Position numbers and translations under genes: made by a program. From assembly GCA_034509735.1 (NCBI GenBank), contig JACGWO010000004.1, positions 24,099,395 through 24,163,394 on the forward strand: 64,000 nucleotides of DNA. Direction: 5' to 3'. Of this stretch, positions 34,318-45,326 are shown piece by piece. The number at the start of each line of letters is the position of its first letter. The stretch's first letter is position 1. The DNA is from Sesamum alatum. Its lineage: Eukaryota > Streptophyta > Magnoliopsida > Lamiales > Pedaliaceae. Below the pieces are notes generated by a model. That model was not told where the DNA came from, did not search any database, and saw only the letters and a list, made by a program, of their open reading frames with translations.

Positions 34318-35890
34318 TATCATTGGGTAAAGTTTCACTATCTCTTTGATGGAAAAAAACCTGTAAGTGATAACATGATTATTGAAGTATTAATCTCTCA
34401 CTTGGCAGAATTCTTTTTTTTTTTTTTTTGGGTTGGGGGGGGGGGGGGTGGGGGGCGGAGGGGCGATTATTAAACTTATAAACTTCTTTTTAATGTAAAA
34501 TGATTGATATATTACTTTTTAAATTTTTGTCCGCTTATAGATGGGACTTTAAATTTTTATAATTGATTATTTTTACAAAATTTAATTTTCATTCCCATAT
34601 TAATTTATGATGAAATCGCCATAATTTATATAAGATGCTGATAATATTACTTATTTTGGTTTTTAATTATTTTTTATTGAACTTCTAGTTTTTATATTAA
34701 TTTTCTATGTAATATTTAATTTTCATTCTTATATTTGTAACAAAAAAAAAACACCATTTAGATTTCTCATATTTCAAATTGGTTTCACTTTTGAAATAAT
34801 ATTTTTATTTTTTTTATATTTGGCAAGTTTAAAAAATTAATAATTAATAATTAATTATTTTATTGTTTTCTTTAAAATTTATTTTTATATCAATTATCTC
34901 TAAAATACTTTTGTGATATATTCAATGTAATATTATTTTTTTACTTAAATTTTAATTTTACTCTATTTTACTTTTTAGCTTTTACCGTCATATAGAACTT
35001 TTAAATTTTATAATTAATTCTATGATATTTGTTTCTTTTATCACTAGCAATATATGGAATGATAAAATCATCAATAGTTGATCAATTAAGCAACATATGC
35101 AGTAATTGAAACAAAATGAGGGTTTCGGAGAGAAACAGTTTCGCCTCGGCTCCCCTTTAAAATATTGATTTGTTGCTTTAATTTACGGAATTGCTAGCTA
35201 ATAACTAAATAGTAAATATGTGCTAAATTATTAATTAAATAGTGTATATACTGTTTGATTGGTAAATTTATTAAATGCGCTTTTTATTATCTGAATTAAT
35301 ATTTAATTAAAAAATTTATGAGTTTGATTATTTATAAATTAGTGATTGGTTAAATATTTAATTTAAATTGAGGATATTATCACTAACTGATTAAATTACT
35401 TATTTATTAAATTTAGTGGGTGTTATAATTAATTTATCCAATTTAATCGGGTTTATTAACTGGATACCTAATTATAAGTGCGGGTATTTAATTAATCACT
35501 ATAATAGTACTGAAGAATTAATGAAAATTGTATTGAAGAAATATTAAAAAAATATATTGGAGAAATAATATATTTATAAAAAAAAAATGAAATTTATGAG
35601 ATAATGAATTAATCTAGGGATGTTACTAAGAACGATTGTTATAAGAATATGAGGAGTTGATAAAATAAATTCTTATGAGTTAATGTACAAATTATATATA
35701 TATATATATATATTTATATTCTTGCCAAGTTTAGAATGTCTAGTTATTTAGAAGAATGCGGATGAAGATCTAAATTTCAATAGAATTGAATTTTAAATGA
35801 TTGGTGGAATATGTACAAATACTATTTAAGATTTTATTTAAAATTTAATTACGACATTCTTGATATACATTGGTTATACGTATTATAATT
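34318..35890. other. AT-rich region with a G-run
   Basis: No gene seen. A near-continuous G tract at about 34432-34465 and an AT microsatellite at 35695-35713 are the only strong local features. Confidence 0.5.
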
Positions 35891-36266
35891 TATTATAGGA
35901 CACGAAGATAAAGTACAAGATTAATCATCTCATTCTACTAACTAAATTATCGTGAGATAGAGGTAAGTTTAGTTAATTAGTTTACATATATATACATAGA
36001 TATATACATTCTTGTGCGTTATACTTGTCATGAAATATTGGTTATTTGTTTGGATTACCTTGTGGTCTAGTGAAGTTTCCATTATGTGCTCATATATGGT
36101 TATGGTGTAAGAAAGACAAATGAATCATGGCGTGATATTATATTTGATTGTTGAATGGAATTAAATGGTCAAGTTATTGATGGGAAATCTTTTTGCGAAT
36201 GAAATTAAATGATGAAGTTTTTTTATGGGAATTCTGTAAATTGAGATAAAGAGATGACTTATCTAA

Positions 36267-36390
36267 CTGTGGCACATACGAGCTGTGTGATGTTTGATAT
36301 AATTGATGATGGGATATCATACGAGTTGTATGTTGTGCGATATCATTGATGATGTGTACCATAACGAGCTGTGTGTTGTGTGATATCATA
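36267..36390. repeat. Tandem repeat, about 45-bp unit
   Basis: ACGAG(C/T)TGT(G/A)TG followed by GATAT(A/C)ATTGATGATG occurs nearly three times. Confidence 0.75.
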
Positions 36391-36749
36391 TATAAAAGAG
36401 AATATTATAATTGAGATGGTGATAGTTGGCAAAGACCATTGAGTGATGCACTCTAGCTTGGGGAAACAACGATCTAAGAAAATAAACGATAGCGTTGAGT
36501 ATTATGTTGTGCATTGATATATGATTGTTGGTGTGTTACCTCTTAATTATTAGTTGGTTGGTGTATCTGGTGAAATTTATTTATTTTTATGTGTGTGTAT
36601 ATATATAAGTTGATTAACAATACTTATTTAGTAGACAACTCATTTCTTGTGACACATGTTTGTAGAAAATAAGTGACAGTGACTAGCCGCATTGAATCAT
36701 ACACCGACTATCAGTATTATTAGGTGGATTAACAGTGATATCTTGAGTT

Positions 36750-36754
36750 TGGAG
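36750..36754 (+). repeat. Copia target duplication, left
   Basis: TGGAG, identical to 42160-42164. Confidence 0.85.
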
Positions 36755-37164
36755 TGTTGAGTTTCAGAACTTGATTGCAAGCGGAAGAAGAAGAATTCAT
36801 GCTTGTTGTGGAGGAGCTAAGATAATCGGAAGAAAAAATGTATTCAATTTCTGTTAATCAATTACAGAAAACCCTAACTCCCATATATATACAATGAAGG
36901 CGTCTAATAACTGCCCTAAAAGAATTACAACCGCCCGTGGCTGGCGTGTCCCACGTGGACCAATGGGGAGTTAAATAAATGACTCAGCCTACAGCTATGT
37001 AAATGTTGCTTATTCCAAAGAAAGTGTGGATGCGACTTTTAGTCAAGTCTAACCACCATCAAAATACATCTCTGGTTGCTAAGGCTGGAGTCGAGGGTGG
37101 AGTCAGGTCTTCATCATCTTCATCGCAGCATGGTTCCATGGCAGCATCAACAAGGGTTCCAACA
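36755..37164 (-). repeat. Copia 3' LTR (left on + strand)
   Basis: Read on +, it begins TGTTGAGTTTCAGAAC and ends GGTTCCAACA. Pairs with 41748-42159. Confidence 0.93.
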
Positions 37165-39310
37165 GCCCCCCCACAAGTGGGATTGGGGAGCAGAGACACC
37201 AGGCCCAACTTGGACAGGAAACTGGCGAAGAGTTTGAGGGAAGCAACTTAGTAAAAATGTCGGCCAGCTGGAGGGAAGTGCGGACATGCGAGGGCACGAT
37301 GAAACCAGCCTTGCAAGCATCCCGAACTAGATGACAGTCTAGCTCAATGTGTTTGGTGCGCTCATGGAAGAGGGGATTGGCAAGGATGTGTAGTGTAGCT
37401 TTGTTGTCACAGAAAAGGTTCGCCGGCAGATGAAGGGGAATACCAAAGTCCTGCAGCAAGTATGTAATCCATTTAAGCTCACACACACTGGCAGCCATGT
37501 TGTGGCACTCAGCCTCAGCGGTGGATCGAGACACCGTAGACTGCTTTTTCATTTTCCAAGACACAAGAGCACCCCCGAGAAAAATACAGAACCCTGTAAG
37601 CGAACGTCGAGTATCGGAGCATGAAGCCCAGTCTGCATCACAGTAGAGCTGGAGCTGAAATGTGTTCTGCACAGGGAGGAGAAGACCGGTGGAAGGACAC
37701 CACTTCAAATACCTAACCACATGTAAAGCATCCTTCCAATGAACCTCACAAGGTCGGTTCAAGAACTGGCTCAATTGTTGCACACTGTGAGAGATATCGA
37801 GTCTGGTAAACCCCGGATACAACAATCTAACAACCAAGCGTCTATAGGAGTCTGGATTCGGAAGTAAAGGGCCACAGTCCGAACTTAATTTTTGACCCTG
37901 AGGAAAAGGGGTGGAAACAGATTTAGCAGTCAACAAACCAGTGTCCTGAAGAATGTCCTTAACATACTTCGTTTGAGCAACATATATACCAGCAGACCCT
38001 CGAGCAATCTCCAAGCCGAGGAAATACCTAGCATCTCCAAGGTCTTTGATGGTGAACAATGTATGTAGGTATTGCTTGACAGATTGAATATCCAACAGAT
38101 CAGGCCCCATAACCAAGATGTCATCCACATATACTAAGAGTGCCAACAATCCTCCAGAACTGGGGTTTGTAAAGAGACAGTGATCATGAGCAGATTGAGT
38201 GAATCCATAGTCTTTTAATTTCAAGGTGAGTTCGACATTCCACTGCCTTGAAGCCTGCTTGAGGCCGTACAAAGATTGCTCCAGCTTACATACCAATCCT
38301 GGTTCCACGGGATAACCTTCAGGAGGCGTCATATACAGATCCTCATCTAGATAGCCATGAAGGAATGCATTATTAATGTCCAGCTGCTGAAGGGGGCATC
38401 ACTTGGCTGCTGCAATGGTTAGAAACACTCGAACCGTAACAGCCTTCGCCACCGGAGAAAAACTGTTAGTGAAATCCACACCTTCAATCTGATTGAACCC
38501 CTTTGCAACCAATTTGGACTTATATCTCTCCACACTCCCATCCATCTTCAGCTTTGTCTTAAACACCCACTTGCAGCCTATTGCCTTCTTCCCATGTGGC
38601 AAGGGTGTCAATCGCCAGGTATTGTTAGTCTCAAGGGCCTGTAGCTCAGTGTTCATGGCCTCTTTCCATTCAGGGTGTTTGGCTGCCTCAGCAAATGACT
38701 TTGGTTCCTACAAAATTGACAAGGAAGCTACAAAGGACATATATGCATTATTGCAAGAGTGAATGAGGGAGGAATGAGTGGAGTTGCAAAGGAAGTCATT
38801 CATCCAGGCTGGCTTCTGAGAAACTCTAGAGGACCTTCGGGGATTATCAGTTGGTGGGTGTATGGGAGGTGTAGGGGCCTCAAGAGACCCAGCAGCTACT
38901 GAAGGATAGCTGGCAGAAGGAGATGTGGAAGTGAGCTGGTCCATCTCAGCAAGAAGAGATACGGGGGCAACAACATTGTCTGAAGTAGAAAGAGGTGTTG
39001 GAGTAGGGGCATTGCCCAAAGTGTAATCACATGGACTGGTGATAGGCATTGGAATTTGAGGTGAGCTGTGTGTGGATTGTAGAGTTGAGAAAGGAAACAT
39101 TGATTCCTGAAAAGGAACATCCCTAAATATCAGAACTGTGTTGGTATCAAGATTGAAAAGTTTATAGCCCTTTGTGTGCATGGCATAGCCTATCAGTATA
39201 CATCTGTGGGCTCGTGGCTGAAATTTGGATTGATTAGGGGTAAGGATAGCACATACAACTAAAGGTCCTGAGGTGTGAGTATGAGGGAGTGGAACCATGT
39301 AATGTCTCAT
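37103..39310 (-). pseudogene. Copia reverse transcriptase and RNase H, frameshifted
   Basis: 39310-38708 encodes the integrase tail and linker (a CDYTL / RRSSRVSQKP stretch before the RT). 38656-38399 is the RT start (WRLTPLPHGKKAIGCKWVFK, YKSKLVAKGFNQIEGVDF). 38332-37103 carries the RT core with the YVDD box (ALLVYVDDILVMG) and an RNase H (YCDADWASCSDTRRSLTGF, AEAECHNMA, CDNKATLHILANPLFHERTK, ADIFTKLL). A break near 38335-38400 separates the two RT pieces. The YVDD and RNase H acidic residues are kept, but the frame is lost between blocks. Confidence 0.93.
37165..37185 (-). promoter_or_regulatory. Copia polypurine tract
   Basis: On the minus strand, CCACTTGTGGGGGGGC sits directly before the 3' LTR and would prime plus-strand DNA synthesis. 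Confidence 0.75.
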
Positions 39311-39442
39311 AAGGTGTTTTCCACTGAAGGAGCTGAGTTGGAGTTCTGTTGATTAGATACGTGGCAGTGAGAATAGCATCACCCCAGAACTTGATAGGTA
39401 AGGAGGCTTGTAGTAATAGGCCCGAGCAACACAAAGAGATGC

Positions 39443-39877
39443 CTATGCTTTCTTTCTACCCATCCCATTTTGCTGAGGGGTGTATGTACATGATGTTTGG
39501 TGGATAATTCCAAGATTTTGACATAGGCTGGTGCAAGCTTGGTTGATGAATTCAGACCCGTTATCAATTCTGACGGTTTTGATTCTGGTCTGGAACTGTG
39601 TTTGGATAAGGGTACAGAAGGCTGATAGAGTGCTGGCTACTTGAGTTTTGTGTTTGAGGAGGTAGGTCCATAGGGATCTACTATGATCATCAAGGATGGT
39701 TAGGATATAGCTGCAGCCTGTAATAGTAGGGGCTTTATAGGGACCCCATAAGTCAATATGGACAAGCGCAAAAGGCTCAGTGGAACAAGATTCACTTGAA
39801 GGGAAAGGCAACCTGGTCTGTTTAGGAAGGGAACATATGTCACAATGCTGAGTATGAGAGTTATCACCAGCATTCAA
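39443..39877 (-). pseudogene. Copia integrase core, frameshifted at the catalytic Glu
   Basis: Contains the zinc-finger end (HCDICSLPKQTRLPF), the first catalytic Asp (VHIDLWGPYKAP), and the second Asp (VRIDNGSEF). The third block should read QQNG..ERKHR, but after [10 protein letters not shown] the frame changes. The ERKHRHLF text lies in another frame at about 39460-39440, so a single-base indel separates the third catalytic residue from the rest. Confidence 0.9.
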
Positions 39878-39897
39878 GCATGGAAACTGTATATGTT

Positions 39898-41729
39898 TTA
39901 TTGCTTGATGGGAGGCATGTCCATTCTTTTATGCCAAACATCGTTTGTACAAGGAGTAGAAGTGGCACACAACAAATCCCTATCTATTACATCATTATGA
40001 ACTAGCAGGGAAGGGGGCCTGTGTTTAAGAAGATATAGTTTGTTGCTGAGATGTCCCACAGCCAGTGCCTCCTTACTGGCCTGGTCCTGCAATATGCATT
40101 CATTTTCAGAAAAGATAAAGATGTATGAAGTATGCTTGCCCAGTTGGCTGACAGAGAGTAAGTTTACTGAGAAGTTGGGAATGTAGAGAACATTGGTGAG
40201 AGTAAGCTTGTTTGATAGATGTATAGTTCCAGTATAAAGGACTTGTTTCTTGGAACGATCAAGTAGATGGATGTACTGTGTGTGTGATGGTGTAGTGTAC
40301 GAAGAGAAAAGAGCAATATTTGCACAAATGTGATTAATAGCTCCCGTGTCAATAATCCAAGAACAGTTGTCATGTACTGAATTACATTTAATGTTACCTG
40401 CAAAATCACCATCTACTGCAAGGTCACCATCCACTGCAAGGCCATCATCCATCTTTGCGAAGTTAGCCATATTGGTGATAGGGTCTGAAGGTACAGAATT
40501 GTGTCTAACCATCCTCAACAACTCATGTACCAATTTAGAGACATTGCTGGTGCTGTTTCGTCCTCCTGCATATGAATACCCTTCTGATTTGTCCCCATCA
40601 CCTCTGTCCTCTACATTAGCCACGAACTGCCTCTTTCCCCCTCCTTTCTTCTTCTTGTCCTGAAGCGCTTTATACCAGTCAGGAACCCCATAAATTTGGA
40701 AGCAGGTATCTTGACTGCGCCCAGGCTTGTGGCATTTAGCACATATAAGTCCTCTTTTATCCACAACATTTCTCCTTTTTGGGTCAGATTTGTCAGCTCC
40801 TTCCCTCCTATTCCCATTCAAGGAAGCTTGATAGGCAGTGTTGTTAGTAGTATCTCCCATCTCTGTCTGTACCACTCTTAGTTTCTCAACAGCAAAGACC
40901 ATAGAGAAAGCTTTCTCTATATCAGGGAGAGGATCCATCATTAGGATTTGGCTACGTTCAGTGTCATATGCCTCATGTAGTCCCATGAGGAACTGCATCA
41001 ATTGAAAGGAGTTCATCAGATCTGTAATCCGTTTGTTGACATTGCAAACACAACATCCACATGTACATTTTGGAAACGGTGCTAATACCATCAGCTCATT
41101 CCAGAGATTCTTAATTTTGGTCAAATAGGCAGTTGCACTTAAATCACCTTGAGATACTGATGAGATCTCATGTTGTAGTCTGTAAACCATCGGTCCATTA
41201 CTGTGGCCGTACCTAGCTTGTATTTCCAATCACAGCTCTCTCTCGAAGAGGCGTACATAAAAGCCTCCACTATCTCCTTCGAAATGGAGTTCCAAATCCA
41301 GCAAGTAACCAACAAGTCAACTCGCCGCCAGTGTTCAAAATTCGGAGATCCGAACGGTGGCCTAGGGAAAGTACCATCGATGAAACCAAGTTTCATCTTC
41401 GTGCCTAGCGACACATACACTCCTCTGCTCCACAGAAGAAAATTCGATCTGTCCAGAGGAGAGGAGGTCAATACCAAACCCGAATGCTCTGATGGGTGAA
41501 TATACAGAGCATCCATCTCCAACTGATTAACCTCCCCTCCACTGCCTCTACTTACGTCATTGACTGCAGCATAATCCGCCATAGCTGCCGCCATCGCGGC
41601 ACCTCTATTCGTCTCGTCGACTTTAGTAAAATCCACCATATATCTCACCTTCGCACCAACCACATCAACACTTAATTCGTCTAAACCGCACCTACCAAGG
41701 ATAGACCACATGCATGCAGAGACCTTCAA
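39898..41729 (-). pseudogene. Copia gag and protease region
   Basis: 41729-41139 encodes the gag N-terminus (LVLTSSPLDRSNFLLWSRGV, KLGFIDGTFPRPP). 41229-39898, in an overlapping frame, continues with gag (GDLSATAYLTKIKNLWNEL), a damaged zinc knuckle (CAKCHKPGRSQDTC, with Arg where His is expected), the protease active site IIDTGAINHICA, and the gag-pre-integrase block around DVWHKRMDMP. A frameshift near 41140-41230 and another before the integrase break the polyprotein. Confidence 0.92.
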
Positions 41730-41734
41730 AAGAA

Positions 41735-41747
41735 GGCTCTAATACCA
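41735..41747 (-). promoter_or_regulatory. Copia primer binding site
   Basis: TGGTATTAGAGCC on the minus strand, adjacent to the 5' LTR, complementary to the 3' end of initiator Met tRNA with one mismatch (TGGTATCAGAGCC expected). Confidence 0.88.
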
Positions 41748-42159
41748 TGTTGAGTTTCAGAATTTGATTGCGAGCAGAAGAAGAAGAAGAATTCATGCTT
41801 GTTGTGGAGGAGCTAAGATAATCGGAAGAAAAAATGTATTCAATTTCTGTTAATCAATTACAGAAAACCCTAACTCCCATATATATACGATGAAGGTGTC
41901 TAATAACTGCCCTAACAGAATTACAACCACCCGTGGCTGACGTGTCCGACGTGGACCAATGGGGAGATGAATAAATGACTCAGCCTACAGCTATGTAAAT
42001 GTTGCTTATTACAAAGAAAGCGTGGATGCGACATTTAGTCAAGTCTAACCACCATCAAATACGTCTCTGGTTGCTAAGGCTGGAGTCGAGGGTGGAGTCA
42101 GGTCTTCATCATCTTCATCGCAGCATGGTTCCATGGCAGCAGCAACAAGGGTTCCAATA
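41748..42159 (-). repeat. Copia 5' LTR (right on + strand)
   Basis: Aligns over its full length with 36755-37164. The outermost + strand bases read AATA instead of AACA, so the terminal TG of the minus strand has mutated. Confidence 0.92.
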
Positions 42160-42164
42160 TGGAG
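42160..42164 (+). repeat. Copia target duplication, right
   Basis: TGGAG, identical to 36750-36754. Confidence 0.85.
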
Positions 42165-42850
42165 CTCTAGTTATATATAAATACGTAGCTATTAGACTTC
42201 TAGGGAATTTATAATTTAAGTTTTGTAATAATAAGAACCTTACTTTTCTCTTTTCCTTGTGTTTATAAAAGTTAAGATTGAGGATTAAATACAGTGTTTT
42301 GATAGCATATATCATTCCATGATATCTATATAATATATTGAGAAATGTACAATTCCTCTTATTGAGTTTAGTGTGAATTTTCTATAAGACAGGTTATAAT
42401 TAAGAAAAGTGGACACTAATTAGTGGTAATAAAGCATAGTCCCGTAGGGAGTGGTACAGTGTGCCTTGCATTGGAAAGCGGGCAAACGTGAGACCACGCA
42501 GCAACTCCAACCTTACCTTCATTTTAGGCTCTTATTTTTATTATCTTTTAACTTTTCTCAAAATTCAATTATGTCCCCCCAATTCTTAAAAAACTACCTA
42601 ATTTTTGGAAAGCTTTATAAAGCTCTAATTTAATCGCTGAAAAATTTAATATATTCAAAATTCAATAAATAATGTATTTATTGAAAATGTATATTTCTTT
42701 AATTAATACCTACCATTTAGTCCTACAATTATGTAGAAATTTTTATGAACGTTACATATAATATAGTATAAATTATAGTATTTTATAGTAATTTATTATG
42801 TATTATAATATAATATAGTTTATTATAATATTTTTATAGTACATTATAAT
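42165..42850. other. No gene recognised
   Basis: The first 70 bp belong to the repeat interrupted by the copia element. The rest is AT-rich with a short balanced stretch at 42440-42540 that I cannot identify. Confidence 0.4.
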
Positions 42851-43008
42851 CTTGAAGAGTTTTAAATATATTATAGTGTATTACAAATACGATAGAAGTT
42901 TATAATATGTTAGTATAAAATATTACCTCAAATTTTGAAGAATTTTAAATATATTATAGTGTATTGTAAAATACGATAGAAGTTTATAACATGTTAGTAT
43001 TTTATAAA
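42851..43008. repeat. Tandem repeat, two units, period about 82
   Basis: TGAAGA(G/A)TTTTAAATATAT and CGATAGAAGTTTATAA occur once in each unit. Confidence 0.8.
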
Positions 43009-43051
43009 CTATTATAGTTTATTATTATTTATTCTAATTTTTTACAATACA

Positions 43052-43325
43052 CACTACAAGAAAATGACTCAAAAGCAACGGAAAAGATTAGCGTCGAGCT
43101 AATTAGTTAGTAAAATTCTCATTATTGCTGTTTACATTATTTAATCAAGAAATTTACTTGCTAATACATTTATTAATGAAAATTTACTTACTAACGAATT
43201 TAATAGTAAATTATTTAAAATATATATTACATAGTATAGATTACCAACGGAAACTTTACATACTAATTAGCTCGACTTTGATTTTACTATCAAATTTTTC
43301 ATAGATGAGCTATTTTGTTGTAGTG
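43052..43325. mobile_element. Small CACTA-type MITE
   Basis: 274 bp, beginning CACTACAAGAAAATGA and ending TTTTGTTGTAGTG. Inner inverted pairs include GCGTCGAGCTAATTAG / CTAATTAGCTCGAC. The flanking triplets ACA and ATA differ by one base. Non-coding. Confidence 0.7.
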
Positions 43326-43779
43326 ATATCATATTATTTTAAAATTTATTAGGATTTTACATTGTACTGTTAAAAATGTTTGGAAATTTCCTAAAATCCG
43401 AATGGTCTCAAAATATCCTCAATAATTTCCTAAAATCCAAATGCTTTCCAAAGTTTTTTTGAAAGAAACTACTACGTCACTTAAATTGCCGTTGTCAACT
43501 CCATCAGGAACTTCCTAGCTAATCATTCATTTTGATTTTTTTGCCAAAAGTTAAAGAAAAAAGTATCATTTATGTAAATTAGGTAAGTTAATCCAACTAA
43601 TTGTTTGTATTGGATGAATAAAAAAGTAGTAATGGCATTTTTCTTGATATAGTTGTCTTTCGATACATAAAAATAGTAATGACACCATAAGTCAATTCCA
43701 GATATTCTAAGCATTGGCAAAATAATGTCCCATATTTTGTTTTTAAAGAATTTATGTCGAATAATTGATTATAAATAAG

Positions 43780-43788
43780 TAGTGATCG
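43780..43788 (+). repeat. MITE target duplication, left
   Basis: TAGTGATCG, versus TAGTGATCA at 44764-44772 (8 of 9). Confidence 0.8.
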
Positions 43789-44763
43789 TGGAAATAGTAT
43801 TTTTGGTCTCATAACTTAGGCCCTTTTCACTTTTGGTACCATTCGTTACGAGATTAGCACTTTTGGTCCCGTAATTTACAAAAATTAGCAGTTTTCGTCC
43901 TTCCCCTGTTTTTCTATTAGTTTTTTAACGGAGATGGCCATCTGGCCGTTAACTTTTTCAAATTGAAGGAAAAATTGATGCCCTTTGTGCTTGGTATCAT
44001 ATTTTGCGGGAATATAACTATTATATTGAGCTAAAATAAAAAAATTGAAGGAGATTAGGACAAATAAAGGTGATTTCTATCCTCTCTCACAAAATACAAT
44101 CTTTCCTTCTTTAATTTTATTTGTGTTGCAAATTATCACTTTTTACGAACTCTGTAAACATTAGAATAAGTGCTAACCCATGAAAAAATTGCGTAACCCA
44201 ATGTAACCACATAAATTATATAAATTATATAAATTGCATAAATTACAAAGATTCAAGCTCTTGTAATTGAATATGCACTTGATTTCTATAAATATTCAAG
44301 TAAATATATATGCGATTTATGTAAATTTTTGTAATCTATGCAATTTATGTAATTTATATGTTTACAATGGGCTTCTTGAAATTTTTGTGGATCAGCATTT
44401 GTTCTAATATTTACAGAATTCGTAGAAAATAATAAACTGCAACACAAATAAAATTAAAAAATAAAAAGACTGTTTTTTGTGAGAGAGGATAGAAATCGCC
44501 TTTATTTGTTCTAATTTCTTTCAATTTTTTATTTTAGCTCTCAATAGTAGTTATATTCCCACAAAAAATGATAGCAAGCATGAAGGGTGCCAAATTTTCC
44601 TTCAATTTGAAAAAGTTAATGGCCAAATGGCCATTTACGTTAAAAAACTAACAGAAAAATGCTAATTTTTATAAGTTACGGGACCAATAGTTCTAATCCC
44701 GTAACAGATAGTACCAAAAATTAAAAGAGCCTAAGTTATGGGATCAAAAATGCTATTTCCCCA
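43789..44763. mobile_element. Near-perfect palindromic Mutator-type MITE
   Basis: 975 bp, folding over almost its whole length. The left arm starts TGGAAATAGTATTTTTGGTC and the right arm ends GATCAAAAATGCTATTTCCC. The inner arms share GAGAGGATAGAAATC / GATTTCTATCCTCTC. The loop is an AT-rich stretch near 44200-44350. Flanked by 9-bp duplications with one mismatch. No protein. Confidence 0.9.
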
Positions 44764-44772
44764 TAGTGATCA

Positions 44773-45318
44773 AACCAAGCAACGTAGAACGATATAAAAT
44801 TGCATGTTATGTATTGTTGGTTACACAAAAAGCATATGCTAATTGAATGTTCATACTTATAGGTATGTTGTTGTGATCATCTATCGTCACATTGGATCAC
44901 TAGATTGAACCATTTGATTTAGAATTCAACCATTAGATATAATCACACTGACGCAATCTTACTTATTTTGATGTTCTAGACAAACGCAGCTAATAGATCT
45001 AGAGACATCGTATCTGCATAATGATACCTAAATTTGCTAACAAAATCTCTGATGAGATTTCTAGCGGACATTCGAAGATCTGTATGAAAATCCGTCGGAG
45101 GTATCATCGAAAAGTTTTTCAAAATTTTTGAATTTTTCCTCCATAATTAGAGTATTACCGTTTTTTAAGCACTTCTTCTGACAGACTTTTTGAATTTCAG
45201 TTATCACCATTTTCTTATTGTTGTGCCCAAAATCCATTGCAATTTGTTGTTCGTAAAATAATTATAATTTCTAAGTATTTACACTATAATATTTCTCCAA
45301 CACCAACTGTGCTTAGAT
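44773..45318. other. No gene or element recognised
   Basis: Non-coding sequence of ordinary composition. Confidence 0.4.
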
Positions 45319-45326
45319 AGGGGTTT

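Larger units (their letters stand above)
35900..36754. mobile_element. Probable degenerate LTR, interrupted by the copia element
   Basis: The balanced composition, a tandem ACGAGCTGTGTG repeat, and partial continuation on the far side of the copia element (42160-42232) suggest an old LTR fragment. Part of it has a second copy at 9580-9680. The family is not assigned. Confidence 0.35.
36755..42159 (-). mobile_element. Ty1/copia LTR retrotransposon, near full length
   Basis: 5405 bp on the minus strand with 5-bp TGGAG duplications. The LTRs are about 410 bp and differ at roughly 4% of positions by eye, so the insertion is moderately young. The primer binding site TGGTATTAGAGCC (41747 downward) matches the 3' end of initiator Met tRNA except for one base. 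The polypurine tract abuts the left LTR. The domain order gag, protease, integrase, reverse transcriptase, RNase H identifies copia. Several frameshifts make it non-autonomous. It has transposed before but is now defective. Confidence 0.95.

Noticed and set aside
36174..36389. Small minus-strand frame with repeated ISHHT-type text
   Set aside because: It is the translation of a 45-bp tandem repeat.
43052..43325. A tRNA or snoRNA-like hairpin
   Set aside because: The pairing is explained by transposon inverted repeats; no A/B box or C/D motif is present.
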